DNA of 19,740 nucleotides from Actinobacteria bacterium UBA7422 (GTDB taxonomy: Bacteria; Actinomycetota; Actinomycetes; S36-B12), in contig DKME01000113.1 of the NCBI GenBank assembly GCA_002469525.1, positions 1 through 19,740 on the forward strand, in the 5' to 3' direction. The number at the start of each line of letters is the position of its first letter. The stretch's first letter is position 1. The notes below the pieces were generated by a model that had not been told where the DNA came from, searched no databases, and worked only from the letters and a program-made list of their open reading frames with translations. The position numbers and the translations under genes were made by a program. Positions 6,494 to 15,167 of the stretch are shown in pieces.

Positions 6494-6985
6494 TCAAGTC
6501 TGTGGATGAAGTTCCGCGAAAAGCCCCGCCTTGAGCACCAAACTCAAGGACGCTTCAACCGCCGCGGCGCGGATAGCGTTCCTATCCGAGATCGAAGGCG
6601 GTATCTGCATAAAGACTGCTCCGCTTGCACTCTTGGACGCAAAACCCAGCCAAATGGTTCCCGCGGGAACTCCCTGGTCCGGCCCGGGCCCTGCCACACC
6701 CGTGCTCGACAGGGCAAAATCTGAGGCAAATAGCTCACGCGCACGAACCGCCATCCCGAGCGCTACCTCTTTCGACACCACTCCATGACCTAGTTCAATG
6801 TCAGAAATTCCTAGAACCTTTATTTTTGAGTGAACCGTGTAAGTGACGACTCCACCAGAAAATACTTCCGATGCACCCGGGATCGCCACCAGGGTGCTGG
6901 CAATTTCACCGCCTGTGATCGACTCGGCTGTGCAGATAGTTGCACGATTAAACCGTAATAAATCAACCACCTGCTGGGCGATCAC
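6494..6985 (-). CDS. pncC: CinA C-terminal domain protein, nicotinamide-nucleotide amidohydrolase (PncC type)
   Basis: A 163-residue stand-alone CinA C-terminal domain. The family deamidates nicotinamide mononucleotide to nicotinate mononucleotide in NAD salvage. Seen: ICTAESITGGEIASTL at about 17-32, the glycine-rich GASEVFSGGVVTYT at about 37-50, and SSTGVAGPGPDQGVPAGTIW at about 93-112, all hallmarks of the fold. The N-terminal MoCF-like domain of longer CinA proteins is absent, as is usual in actinobacteria. Its ATG overlaps the pgsA stop by 4 nt (ATGA), so it is translationally coupled. In many actinobacteria this gene lies between pgsA and clgR, as here. The name cinA is also widely used. 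Confidence 0.9.
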   Translation of the reverse strand: MIAQQVVDLLRFNRATICTAESITGGEIASTLVAIPGASEVFSGGVVTYTVHSKIKVLGISDIELGHGVVSKEVALGMAVRARELFASDFALSSTGVAGPGPDQGVPAGTIWLGFASKSASGAVFMQIPPSISDRNAIRAAAVEASLSLVLKAGLFAELHPQT

Positions 6986-7608
6986 GATCGGGCACCATCT
7001 ATTTGCCGGCGCAGTTGTAGTGCCTTTCGAATATAGGCAATCGCCGTGGTCATGGTGAGGACCACGGCGAGCGTCATGACTGAAATTTTTGCAAAATCCC
7101 AGAAGTTAGTGAATGACTCCGAAGCGCCCTCTGGCCATACGTAGAGATACATGCTAATTGCCACAATTTGAAGCAGTGTCTTAGTTTTGCCGCCACGAGA
7201 AGCAGAGATCACTCCGTGCTCAATTACCCAAAAGCGCAGCAGCGTGACGCAAATTTCCCGCGCAATAATCACAATTGTCACCCACCACGGCAGCGCGCCT
7301 AGGTAGGACAGCCCAAGTAGTGCTACACCTGTCAAGAACTTATCCGCGATCGGGTCAGCAACTTTCCCAAGCGTTGTAATTAATCCAAACTTGCGTGCAA
7401 CGAAACCGTCAAGCAGATCTGTCAAAGAGGCGAGCAAAAAAACCAGTGTTGCCAAGTTTCTCGAGTCCTGTGAATCTTGGAGCAACAAATAGCCCAGCAG
7501 GGGAACCGCCAGAAGCCGTAGGCCGGTGAGAGCGTTGGCAACATTCCACACTGAAGTCGTTGTTGGCTTGTCAGCGGCATGATCCGGTGGGAGTGGATGC
7601 TCGCGCAT
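6982..7608 (-). CDS. pgsA: CDP-diacylglycerol-glycerol-3-phosphate 3-phosphatidyltransferase
   Basis: A 208-residue CDP-alcohol phosphatidyltransferase, an integral membrane enzyme. The catalytic signature D-G-x2-A-R-x8-G-x3-D-x3-D is complete: D67-G68, A71-R72, G81, D85 and D89, with D64 just before. About five or six membrane segments are visible, including one at about 27-45, one around residue 60 and a C-terminal pair at about 165-190. By context next to rimO, cinA and ftsK it is PgsA, which makes phosphatidylglycerol phosphate; other CDP-alcohol transferases such as PgsA2 or cardiolipin synthase share the motif. The ATG at 7608 overlaps the rimO stop by one base (TGATG), and the stop overlaps the cinA start. 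Confidence 0.88.
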   Translation of the reverse strand: MREHPLPPDHAADKPTTTSVWNVANALTGLRLLAVPLLGYLLLQDSQDSRNLATLVFLLASLTDLLDGFVARKFGLITTLGKVADPIADKFLTGVALLGLSYLGALPWWVTIVIIAREICVTLLRFWVIEHGVISASRGGKTKTLLQIVAISMYLYVWPEGASESFTNFWDFAKISVMTLAVVLTMTTAIAYIRKALQLRRQIDGARS

Positions 7609-9053
7609 CAGTGAGTCAATTCCGCAACCAGGTCAACTCCGTTGCTGTCAACAACTCGTGCGTGGACCAATTGACCTACCGTGAGTTCACCGCTGCTCTC
7701 CCCGAGGACAACTTCCGTTTCGCCGTCGTCGGGACCTTGGTGACCCGCATGGCCCCAATAGCTGTGTGACTCGGAATCAAATGACTCGATTACGACCTCT
7801 ACGTCTTCTCCGATTCGGTCCTGGGCTCGTTGCGCCATTAGTTCGTCCACTAGGTCTGTAATTAGTCGAACCCTTGAGTCAATAATCGGCTGATCAACTT
7901 TTGGATACAGATTAAACGCTTCGGTGCCCTCCTCGTCACTGTAGGCAAAAACACCCACTGCATCGAGTTCACCCTGTTCCAGGAATGCGACAAGCTCTGC
8001 AAATTCTTCGTCCGTTTCGCCCGGGAATCCGACAATCACATTGCTGCGGATACCAGCCTGGGGTGAGAGTTCACGAATCGACCCGATCAATTCCAAGAAG
8101 GCCTCCCGGCTGCCGAATCGCTTCATCCGTCTTAACAGAGTCGCAGAGGCATGCTGGAATGACAAATCAAAGTATGGTGCTACAACCGGCGTGGACGCCA
8201 TGACCTTCAGAAGGTCCGGTCGCACTTCAGCTGGTTGTAAATAAGCAACCCGAATTCGAGCGATATCGGTGCCCTGATCAATCGCGGGCAAGAGTGACTC
8301 CAGCAGTCGAAGATCGCCAAGGTCTTTGCCGTAGGACGTTGAGTTTTCACTCACCAGAACAGCCTCGGTGACGCCTAGGCCCGCGAGCCAGGCGACCTCT
8401 GCGACGACGTCAGCCGGAGGGCGTGAAATAAATGAGCCGCGGAAAGAGGGGATCGCGCAGAATGTGCAACGCCGGTCACACCCTGAGGCAAGTTTGACGG
8501 GTGCAACGGGAGAATTTTCCAGCCTCTTGCGCAAAATAGGGGGTTGCCAAGCCAGTGCATCGTTGCCGGGAGGCGTGTCTTCCTGCGAGCCGTGGCCCGG
8601 TATCGGGTTGGTATTTGCAGCACGTTCCACGGGGCTGATCGGGAGCAGGGTCCGGCGATCACTGGGGGCATGTGGCACAAGTTTGTCGCCGCGCATCACG
8701 GCGTCCAGCCGCTCGGCAATGTAGGGGTAATCGTCGAAACTCAACACAGCGTCGGCCTCAGGAAGATCGCCCGCTAATTCATTCCCGTAGCGCTGCGCCA
8801 AACAACCAACGGCAACGACAGCCTTGGTTACGGCACCAGACTCTTTCAGATCCGCGGCTTCAATGATTGTGTTGATTGAGTCCGCTTTTGCAATGTCAAC
8901 AAAGCCGCAAGTGTTGACCATGACCGCTTGCGCCATTTCTGGGTCTTCCACCAATGTCCAGCCTTGGGCCTCCAGCCGCCCGGCGAGTTCCTCGGAATCT
9001 ACTTCATTACGGGCACAGCCCATGGTGATCAGCGCAACTGTTTTTTCCGACAC
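7608..9053 (-). CDS. rimO: Ribosomal protein S12 methylthiotransferase RimO
   Basis: A 481-residue radical-SAM methylthiotransferase that modifies the conserved aspartate of ribosomal protein S12. Seen: the N-terminal MTTase domain with MGCARNEVDSE (C13), NTCGFVD (C49) and VGCLAQRY (C84); the radical-SAM cluster CDRRCTFC (C192, C196, C199); and a C-terminal TRAM domain at about 415-480. MGCARNEVDSE, FVDIAKADSI and AIPSFRGS are typical of RimO and separate it from MiaB. The start is GTG at 9053, which has no Shine-Dalgarno but has TAGACT 6 nt upstream, so a leaderless message is possible. ftsK ends 9 nt upstream, and a 21-bp palindrome covers the junction. The Streptomyces order ftsK-rimO-pgsA is preserved. 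Confidence 0.93.
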   Translation of the reverse strand: MSEKTVALITMGCARNEVDSEELAGRLEAQGWTLVEDPEMAQAVMVNTCGFVDIAKADSINTIIEAADLKESGAVTKAVVAVGCLAQRYGNELAGDLPEADAVLSFDDYPYIAERLDAVMRGDKLVPHAPSDRRTLLPISPVERAANTNPIPGHGSQEDTPPGNDALAWQPPILRKRLENSPVAPVKLASGCDRRCTFCAIPSFRGSFISRPPADVVAEVAWLAGLGVTEAVLVSENSTSYGKDLGDLRLLESLLPAIDQGTDIARIRVAYLQPAEVRPDLLKVMASTPVVAPYFDLSFQHASATLLRRMKRFGSREAFLELIGSIRELSPQAGIRSNVIVGFPGETDEEFAELVAFLEQGELDAVGVFAYSDEEGTEAFNLYPKVDQPIIDSRVRLITDLVDELMAQRAQDRIGEDVEVVIESFDSESHSYWGHAGHQGPDDGETEVVLGESSGELTVGQLVHARVVDSNGVDLVAELTH

Positions 9054-9059
9054 TCGTGG

Positions 9060-9065
9060 AGTCTA
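9060..9065 (-). promoter_or_regulatory. Putative leaderless -10 element of rimO
   Basis: TAGACT on the minus strand ends 6 nt before the rimO GTG. Its TAG is the ftsK stop codon. It overlaps the left arm of the palindrome at 9061-9081, so any protein bound there would block it. Confidence 0.3.
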
Positions 9066-9081
9066 TCCGCCGCGGATAGAC
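9061..9081. repeat. 21-bp perfect palindrome across the ftsK stop codon
   Basis: Arms GTCTATCCGC (9061-9070) and GCGGATAGAC (9072-9081) are exact reverse complements around one central C. As RNA it could form a 9-bp stem with a 3-nt loop ending 7 nt before the rimO start; as DNA it could bind a dimer. It encodes the final FtsK residues (Ser-Ile-Arg-Gly-Gly) and the stop. Confidence 0.75.
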
Positions 9082-11642
9082 AGGATTAATCCCGGAAGTT
9101 CGTCCGCTGTGACAAGCACGTCCCTGGCCTTTGAACCTTCACTCGGACCCACAACCCCGCGAGACTCCATCAGGTCCATCAATCGACCGGCTTTGGCAAA
9201 GCCCACGCGGAGTTTGCGTTGAAGCATCGATGTTGAACCAAATTGGGTTCCGACCACAAGCTCAACGGCCTGCAGCAACACATCGAGATCGTCTCCTATG
9301 TCGCCGTCAATCTCCTTTGCGGAAGCTGCTGGGCTTGTCACTTCGTCAAGATAATCCGCATCCCATTGATCCTTGCAATGAGCGACGATCTGGCGGATTT
9401 CATGTTCGGACACGAATGCCCCTTGAATCCGCATTGCCTTGTTCTCCCCCATGGGCAAGAACAAACCATCACCTTGGCCCACAAGTTTTTCGGCGCCCGG
9501 CTGGTCCAAGATCACTCGACTGTCAGCCAAGCTCGACGTTGCGAACGCGAGGCGGCTGGGCACATTTGCCTTGATCAAACCTGTAACAACGTCCACACTT
9601 GGGCGCTGGGTTGCCAAGACCAAGTGAATCCCAGCGGCCCGTGCGAGTTGGGTGATCCGAACTACCGAGTCTTCAACGTCACGCGGTGCGACCATCATGA
9701 GGTCGGCGAGTTCGTCGACGATTATCAACAAGTAGGGATACGCCTCGATCTTGCGTTCAGACCCTGGCAATGGCCTAATCTTGCCAGAACGGACGGCTTT
9801 ATTGAAGTCATCGATGTGTCGGTAACCAAAAGCAGACAGATCGTCGTAGCGCCGATCCATTTCCTTAACCACCCACGTGAGTGCGTCGGCGGCCTTCTTG
9901 GGATTAGTAATAATTGGAGTAATGAGGTGCGGAACACCTTCGTAGATTGTGAGCTCAACTCGTTTGGGATCCACCAGGATCATCCGGACTTCTTCGGGCG
10001 TGGATCGCATCAGAATTGAGGTGATCAGCGAGTTGATACAACTGCTCTTTCCAGCACCGGTGGCACCGGCCACCAAAATATGTGGCATTTTGGCTAGGTT
10101 TGCGACAACAAAACTGCCTTCAACGTCTTTACCGAGCGCAACGACCATGGGGTGTTGGTCATGTGCAGCTACTTTGCTCTTGAGCACGTCACCTAGTGCA
10201 ACGAGTTCTCGGTCGGTATTGGGGATTTCGATTCCAATTGCCTTTTTGCCAGGTATTGGGCTCAGGATCCGAACTTCCGCACTGGCAACTGCATAAGCGA
10301 TGTTCTTACTCAATGCGGTTACCCGCTCCACTTTGACACTTTGACCCAATTCAATTTCGTACCGGGTCACGGTTGGGCCGCGCATAAAACCGACAACCTG
10401 CGCGTCAATTCCGAACTGAGTCATAACGTCGGTGAGAGCGGTCACGACCAGGTCATTAGCTTTGGTGGCAGTTTTGTGGGCCGGTCCCACTTTGAGTAGG
10501 TCCCCCTTTGGAAGTCGGTATGCACTTCGTGGAAGTAGGGGCAATTGGGTGGCCACCTGGGGCTGACCGACAATTTCTGTGTCATTTTTTGATGTAACCG
10601 TGGGCTTGACCGCTGCCACAACGATCGTGTCACTTCGGGAGTCGGCTTCCTTGGGGGCCTTCACTGACGAATCGGCCACACCAGCCATTAATGCGGCGGC
10701 AGGGCGTTCATCTTCAGTCGGAATGGGTGAAATGAAAGGTTCATCGCCTACCAAAGGAAGATCAGAGTGATCCGCCCGCAGAACACCATTGGGGTTTGCG
10801 AATCCTGGTGTCGCTCTTTCGGCCGCGAGTGACCCTTCTTCGAGTTGATCGATAGGCGAATTTTCGTAATCTTCTTCTGTTTTCCCGCCTGAACGCGATG
10901 GCATTCCCCCACGCATTCTGACGAATCCAGCGCCGAGGATTTCACGGAGACGCGCAATTGTGGTCTTCGTGAGAACCAGATAACCGAAGAAGCCAAGAAT
11001 TACTAGAAGCAGTCCACTCACAATTGCACCAAGTGCCGCCACGACCGGCGCGGTTACGATCCACCCTGTAGTACCACCGGCATTGTTCATGGCCAGTGCG
11101 CCATTACTTGGAGTAGGCGTTCCTTGGGAGAGGTGCCATAAACCCAACACACTAATGACTATCGCGGTGATACCAACGGATAGGCGACCGGTTGCGCCGT
11201 TTTGATCAGGGTGACGCAGAAAACGCCAGGCAAGTGCCAGGAGGAGGATTGGAATCACCCAAGCCAATGCGCCAAAAAATGAGGTGGCAAGCATTCCGGT
11301 CCACGAAATAAACCATCCGTCGACACCAAACCACGTTGCTGCAATCATGATTATCGAGGCCGCGATAAGTGACAGCCCTAGCCCATCACGGCGCAAGGCC
11401 GGATCGATTTCTTTGGCTCCCCGACCGATTCCTCTTGTTGCACCTCCAGCCACGTGTGCCAGACCGGTCCAACCTCGGGCCAGCGTGCGACCAATCGCGC
11501 CAAAGGCCCGGGGTACCGGGCCAGCCTTCACCGGTCTGGATTTACCGCGCGCTGGAGCCTTGCGCTTTACTTTGCGCTTCGGAGTACTTTTCGTGCTGCT
11601 GGGGGAAGATCCACGCGTGCGCGTAGACGTGCGGGAAGCCAT
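9063..11642 (-). CDS. ftsK: DNA translocase FtsK
   Basis: An 859-residue septal DNA pump that clears chromosome ends from the division plane. In order: a basic, Ser/Thr/Lys-rich N-terminus (1-80), four or five membrane segments (about 88-225), an acidic linker (about 250-370), the FtsK alpha/beta motor with Walker A GATGAGKSS (526-534) and Walker B IIVDELAD (640-647), ATQRPSVDVVTG (677-688), and the C-terminal gamma winged helix (about 785-850; TQFGSTSMLQRKLRVGFAKA) that reads KOPS sites and touches XerD. The ATG at 11642 is chosen over a TTG 18 nt upstream because TACGCT lies 7 nt before it, fitting a leaderless start. rnj is upstream and rimO downstream. Confidence 0.96.
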   Translation of the reverse strand: MASRTSTRTRGSSPSSTKSTPKRKVKRKAPARGKSRPVKAGPVPRAFGAIGRTLARGWTGLAHVAGGATRGIGRGAKEIDPALRRDGLGLSLIAASIIMIAATWFGVDGWFISWTGMLATSFFGALAWVIPILLLALAWRFLRHPDQNGATGRLSVGITAIVISVLGLWHLSQGTPTPSNGALAMNNAGGTTGWIVTAPVVAALGAIVSGLLLVILGFFGYLVLTKTTIARLREILGAGFVRMRGGMPSRSGGKTEEDYENSPIDQLEEGSLAAERATPGFANPNGVLRADHSDLPLVGDEPFISPIPTEDERPAAALMAGVADSSVKAPKEADSRSDTIVVAAVKPTVTSKNDTEIVGQPQVATQLPLLPRSAYRLPKGDLLKVGPAHKTATKANDLVVTALTDVMTQFGIDAQVVGFMRGPTVTRYEIELGQSVKVERVTALSKNIAYAVASAEVRILSPIPGKKAIGIEIPNTDRELVALGDVLKSKVAAHDQHPMVVALGKDVEGSFVVANLAKMPHILVAGATGAGKSSCINSLITSILMRSTPEEVRMILVDPKRVELTIYEGVPHLITPIITNPKKAADALTWVVKEMDRRYDDLSAFGYRHIDDFNKAVRSGKIRPLPGSERKIEAYPYLLIIVDELADLMMVAPRDVEDSVVRITQLARAAGIHLVLATQRPSVDVVTGLIKANVPSRLAFATSSLADSRVILDQPGAEKLVGQGDGLFLPMGENKAMRIQGAFVSEHEIRQIVAHCKDQWDADYLDEVTSPAASAKEIDGDIGDDLDVLLQAVELVVGTQFGSTSMLQRKLRVGFAKAGRLMDLMESRGVVGPSEGSKARDVLVTADELPGLILSIRGG

Positions 11643-11649
11643 AGTTGGC

Positions 11650-11655
11650 AGCGTA
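11650..11655 (-). promoter_or_regulatory. Putative leaderless -10 element of ftsK
   Basis: TACGCT (TANNNT) on the minus strand ends 7 nt before the ATG at 11642, and no Shine-Dalgarno is present. No good -35 was found. Confidence 0.35.
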
Positions 11656-11684
11656 CCCAATCAACGAGCCATTCCCCTGCAGTC

Positions 11685-11701
11685 ACACGCGTCCCGCGTG
11701 T
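11685..11701. repeat. Hairpin in the rnj-ftsK gap
   Basis: Arms ACACGCG (11685-11691) and CGCGTGT (11695-11701) surround a 3-nt loop, 19 nt after the rnj stop in the direction of transcription. The stem is strong but no T-run follows on the minus strand. It may stabilise or pause the rnj message rather than terminate it. Confidence 0.5.
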
Positions 11702-11720
11702 CACACATTGACGGCCGAAC

Positions 11721-13412
11721 CTACTCGTGGCCGCCCTTGATTCCTATCACGACGGGCACGATCATGGGGCGGCGTCGGTGAGTCGTTCCTACCCATTTGC
11801 CGACAATCTTTCGGGCCTTCTGGGAAAGTTCGTGCGGATCCTCGATCCCGTCTTTCATTGCTTCAACGAGTGCTTTCGCGACTTCAGCTTCGACCTTGGT
11901 GGTGTCCGATGTTTCGCCCACGCCACGATCCACGATCTCAGGTCCAACAACGACGCTTTGCTGAGCGATATCTACGGCGGCGTACACCGAGATGAACCCT
12001 TCCTCGCCAAGGATCAGACGGTCTTTCAGCAGGCTTTCATCAACGCTGCCCACGCTGGTGCCATCGACGTACACCTCGCGCAAAGAATAGGCGCCGCTAA
12101 TTACCGCATGGTCCGCGTTTAGGTCAACACATGCACCGTTTGCAGCAACTAAGACATGATCTGCGGGAACACCAACGCTCTGAGCGAGCAATGCATTGGC
12201 TTTGAGGTGGCGCCATTCTCCGTGAATGGGCATGACATAAGTGGGTTTGACAATATTGAACACATAACGCAGTTCACCCGCCGCAGCGTGGCCGGACACG
12301 TGAACCAGTGCGTTCCCTTTGTGGACAACGTCCGCACCGAGCACGGTTAGACCGTTAATTACCCGGTTAACTGCATTCTCATTTCCCGGAATCAACGAAG
12401 ACGCCAAGACAATCGTGTCGTCGTCTCCGACGGAAATATCATGGTTACGGTGAGCGATTCGGGAAAGCACCGCCATGGGTTCACCCTGTGAACCAGTGCA
12501 AATCAATACCGCCCGATCGTCTGGCAATTTGGAGAGTTCATCCATGGATATCAAGGTATTGCCGGGGATTTTTAGGTAGCCCAAATCCCGGGCGACATTC
12601 ATATTGCGCACCATTGAACGACCGACAAATGCGACCTTTCGGTTGTGAGCAATCGCAACGTCGATTATTTGCTGAACTCGGTGCACGTGGGAGGCAAATG
12701 ATGCAACGATCACACGACCCTTGGCTCGACTGAACACCCTTTCGAGCACCGGAATAATTTCTTTTTCGCTGGGCACAAAGCCAGGCACTTCGGCATTGGT
12801 GCTGTCGACCATCAGGATGTCAACGCCTTCTTCACCGAGCCGGGCAAAACTTGCTAAGTCTGTGATTCTTCCGTCAAGCGGCAATTGATCCATCTTGAAA
12901 TCACCCGTGTGAAGTACTCGTCCGGCCGGCGTTTTAATGGCAATCGCCATTGCATCGGGGATTGAATGATTCACCGCGAGAAATTCAAGCTCAAATGGAC
13001 CAATTTTTTCGCTCGATCGGTCCTTGACTGCCAGCGTGTAAGGCTTGATTCGGTGTTCCTTGAGTTTCGCTTCAATGAACGCCAATGTCAGTCCTGATCC
13101 AATGATCGGAATGTCGGACCTATGTCGGAGCAGATAGGGAACCGCGCCGATGTGGTCCTCATGACCATGTGTAAGAACGATTGCTTCCACGTCATTGATT
13201 CGTTCCAGAATCGGTTCAAAGTCCGGCAGGATCAGGTCAATTCCAGGGTGGGATTCCTCGGGGAATAGCACCCCACAATCAACGATCAGCAATCGGGATT
13301 CATATTCAAATACGGTCATATTTCGACCGATCTCACCAAGTCCGCCAAGGGGCATAATCCGTAACGCGCCAGATGCCAAGGTTGGTGGCGCGGGTAAATC
13401 AGGGATAAACAT
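11721..13412 (-). CDS. rnj: Ribonuclease J
   Basis: A 563-residue metallo-beta-lactamase/beta-CASP nuclease with combined 5'-exonuclease and endonuclease activity in mRNA decay and rRNA maturation. Seen: GGLGEIGRNM at 23-32, the zinc motif HGHEDH (H82, H84, D86, H87), HTGDFKMD near residue 166, the beta-CASP segment with SFASHVHRVQQI, the HVSGHAAAGE motif, and VMPIHGEWRHL near residue 390. The C-terminal domain ends with the conserved RRRPMIVPVV. The ATG at 13412 has AAGGA 6 nt upstream. It lies downstream of dapA with a 34-bp gap, as in Mycobacterium and Streptomyces, and is probably co-transcribed with it. Confidence 0.95.
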   Translation of the reverse strand: MFIPDLPAPPTLASGALRIMPLGGLGEIGRNMTVFEYESRLLIVDCGVLFPEESHPGIDLILPDFEPILERINDVEAIVLTHGHEDHIGAVPYLLRHRSDIPIIGSGLTLAFIEAKLKEHRIKPYTLAVKDRSSEKIGPFELEFLAVNHSIPDAMAIAIKTPAGRVLHTGDFKMDQLPLDGRITDLASFARLGEEGVDILMVDSTNAEVPGFVPSEKEIIPVLERVFSRAKGRVIVASFASHVHRVQQIIDVAIAHNRKVAFVGRSMVRNMNVARDLGYLKIPGNTLISMDELSKLPDDRAVLICTGSQGEPMAVLSRIAHRNHDISVGDDDTIVLASSLIPGNENAVNRVINGLTVLGADVVHKGNALVHVSGHAAAGELRYVFNIVKPTYVMPIHGEWRHLKANALLAQSVGVPADHVLVAANGACVDLNADHAVISGAYSLREVYVDGTSVGSVDESLLKDRLILGEEGFISVYAAVDIAQQSVVVGPEIVDRGVGETSDTTKVEAEVAKALVEAMKDGIEDPHELSQKARKIVGKWVGTTHRRRPMIVPVVIGIKGGHE

Positions 13413-13418
13413 GACTAG

Positions 13419-13423
13419 TCCTT
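13419..13423 (-). promoter_or_regulatory. Shine-Dalgarno of rnj
   Basis: AAGGA on the minus strand, 6 nt before the ATG at 13412. It is one of the few clear ribosome sites in the thyX-to-cinA block. Confidence 0.6.
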
Positions 13424-13446
13424 AATGTAGTGAAGTATCGGGAGCA

Positions 13447-14337
13447 TTACGCAGGTAACGCCACGCCGCCAGCAACGAGGTCTTGACGCAATTGTTCGAT
13501 TTCGCCTAGCGTTGCATTGACTAAAGGGGGCCGAACCGGACCGCTGGGAAGCCCTTGTAATTGCAAGGCAGCCTTCGTCAGAATGACACCCTGCGTTCGA
13601 AAAATTCCGGTATACACCGGTAGCAATGATTCGTTGATCACCCGAGCACCCTCGACGTCACCACTCCAAAAAAGTTGTGCCATGTCTGCAAGCCGATCCC
13701 CTACAACGTGTCCGACAACAGAAACCATGCCACCGGCACCGAGCGCCAGAAGCGCAAGGTTTAAGGAATCTTCGCCGCTGTACCAAGCTAAGTCTGAACG
13801 TGCCATTGCCCATTGGGATGCTTCCAAGTCACCTTTGGCATCTTTATTTGCGATGATCCTCGGGTGCTCTGCCAATCGTACGAGCGTCTCGGTCTCAATT
13901 ACCACGCCCGTTCTGCGGGGTATGTCGTAGGTCATGAGTGGCAGATCAGTGCTGTCAGCAATCGCAATGAAGTGTTCGTAGATCCCCTGCTGTGGCGGCC
14001 GGTTGTAGTACGGCGACGAAGCCATCAATGCATCAACGCCTGCGTTAACAGCTGCTCGGGCGCACGCAACTGAATGTGCAGTGTCGTTGGTGCCGACACC
14101 CGCTATCACCGTTGCACGATCCCCAACAGCCTCAACGACCGCTTGTAGGAGCGCAAGGTCTTCAGCGTCGGTTTTAGTCGAGGCTTCACCCGTTGTCCCG
14201 TTGATCACGAGTCCGTCGTGGTGGAGATTGTCAACTAAATGAGTGGCGAGTGCCTGGGCCCCTACAAGGTCCTGACTGCCATCGTGCGCAAATGGAGTGA
14301 TCATTGCGGTCAGCATGACTCCGAACGGGCTTTTCAT
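13447..14337 (-). CDS. dapA: 4-hydroxy-tetrahydrodipicolinate synthase
   Basis: A 296-residue TIM-barrel aldolase that condenses pyruvate with aspartate semialdehyde, the first committed step to diaminopimelate and lysine. Seen: NGTTGEAST with T48-T49, SPYYNRPPQQG with Y110/Y111, the signature TYDIPRRTG with Y137 and the substrate-binding Arg pair 141-142, and the Schiff-base lysine K165 in ANKDAKGD. Length and motifs are normal. The ATG at 14337 lacks a Shine-Dalgarno, but TAGGCT lies 6 nt upstream, so it may be transcribed as a leaderless message even though thyX ends only 22 nt before. dapB, often upstream of thyX in this cluster, is not in the window. Confidence 0.96.
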   Translation of the reverse strand: MKSPFGVMLTAMITPFAHDGSQDLVGAQALATHLVDNLHHDGLVINGTTGEASTKTDAEDLALLQAVVEAVGDRATVIAGVGTNDTAHSVACARAAVNAGVDALMASSPYYNRPPQQGIYEHFIAIADSTDLPLMTYDIPRRTGVVIETETLVRLAEHPRIIANKDAKGDLEASQWAMARSDLAWYSGEDSLNLALLALGAGGMVSVVGHVVGDRLADMAQLFWSGDVEGARVINESLLPVYTGIFRTQGVILTKAALQLQGLPSGPVRPPLVNATLGEIEQLRQDLVAGGVALPA

Positions 14338-14343
14338 GTCACA

Positions 14344-14349
14344 AGCCTA
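14344..14349 (-). promoter_or_regulatory. Putative leaderless -10 element of dapA
   Basis: TAGGCT on the minus strand ends 6 nt before the dapA ATG. The same hexamer is found before thyX and next to the recA SOS box. Confidence 0.4.
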
Positions 14350-14359
14350 CCGCGACCGG

Positions 14360-15073
14360 CTACGGCGCAACCCGACCATGAGCGTTGAAGGCGGCGTGGG
14401 TCAAGGGCATGAGTTTTTCAAAGTGTTCTTCATAGATCTCTGCCACCATTTCGATCTCGCGCTGTGGATATGACACGAAATACGACCCCTCAACCTTGCG
14501 ACGCAGTGACAGGAAGTTCATCAAAGCACGCGCGTTCATGGTGACGTATGCTGAGGAATAAATGGTGACGGGCAGGACCATCCGGGCTACTTCCCGCGCA
14601 ATTCCAGCTTCTAACATTTGCGTATAAGCGTCGTATGCACGAATACACGAATCTTTCACGGACCTGTCAACTAATTCATATTGCTCAGCCGAGCCAGCGT
14701 GGAATTCATAAGCCCCCGGCTTACCCGATTGCACAAGTGGTCGTTCGTGTGCGGGCGTATAAAAGACAGGTTGCAACTCCCGATAACGCCCCGACTCTTC
14801 GTTATAGCTGGCGATTCGGTGCCGCATGTGTTCCCGCCACACGAAAATCGGTGCTTTAACAAAAAAAGTCATGGAGTTATGTTCGAAAGGACTCCCGTGT
14901 CGATCACGCATCAAATAATTGATCAACCCTGAACTGCGCTGCGGATCTGCATCTACGTCTTCAAGAGATGCTTCTCCCACAGTAGAGACCCTGGCCGCAA
15001 ACACGACGTCAGCATCACTTGCATTAGCCCGGACCAGCTCGACGGTCACGTCGTTTCGAAACTCAATTTCCAC
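14360..15073 (-). CDS. thyX: Flavin-dependent thymidylate synthase ThyX
   Basis: A 237-residue ThyX, which makes dTMP from dUMP with FAD, methylene-tetrahydrofolate and NADPH. The family motif RHRxxSxNExSxR is intact at residues 84-96 (R84, H85, R86, S89, N91, E92, S94, R96). Also seen: the upstream HGSPFEHNSMTFFVKAPIFV and the dUMP-binding stretch REVARMVLPVTIYSSAYVTMN. The length is typical. The GTG at 15073 gives the usual N-terminus and has TAGGCT 7 nt before it, with no Shine-Dalgarno. It is the first gene of the thyX-dapA-rnj group and is divergent from the GNAT gene. Confidence 0.96.
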   Translation of the reverse strand: MEIEFRNDVTVELVRANASDADVVFAARVSTVGEASLEDVDADPQRSSGLINYLMRDRHGSPFEHNSMTFFVKAPIFVWREHMRHRIASYNEESGRYRELQPVFYTPAHERPLVQSGKPGAYEFHAGSAEQYELVDRSVKDSCIRAYDAYTQMLEAGIAREVARMVLPVTIYSSAYVTMNARALMNFLSLRRKVEGSYFVSYPQREIEMVAEIYEEHFEKLMPLTHAAFNAHGRVAP

Positions 15074-15080
15074 GGTTACG

Positions 15081-15086
15081 AGCCTA
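15081..15086 (-). promoter_or_regulatory. Putative leaderless -10 element of thyX
   Basis: TAGGCT on the minus strand ends 7 nt before the GTG start in a 94-bp divergent intergenic region. No good -35 was found. Confidence 0.45.
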
Positions 15087-15155
15087 GTGGGGTTGGTCCG
15101 GTTGGGCCGGCTAGATCCCCTGATGACTCGTTCGAGCGCCTATCCGCGTGCTCGC

Positions 15156-15161
15156 TAACGT
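15156..15161 (+). promoter_or_regulatory. Putative leaderless -10 element of the GNAT gene
   Basis: TAACGT ends 6 nt before the ATG at 15168. No Shine-Dalgarno lies between, so the transcript may start at the A of the start codon. Confidence 0.45.
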
Positions 15162-15167
15162 AGTGAC

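Noticed and set aside
1..9053. miaB and rimO as a gene duplication
   Set aside because: They are distinct ancient paralogues with family-specific motifs, both expected in one genome.
9243..10019. Long plus-strand open frame (258 codons) opposite ftsK
   Set aside because: It lies wholly antisense to the conserved FtsK motor; the protein resembles no family and has no start signal. It is a by-product of codon use.
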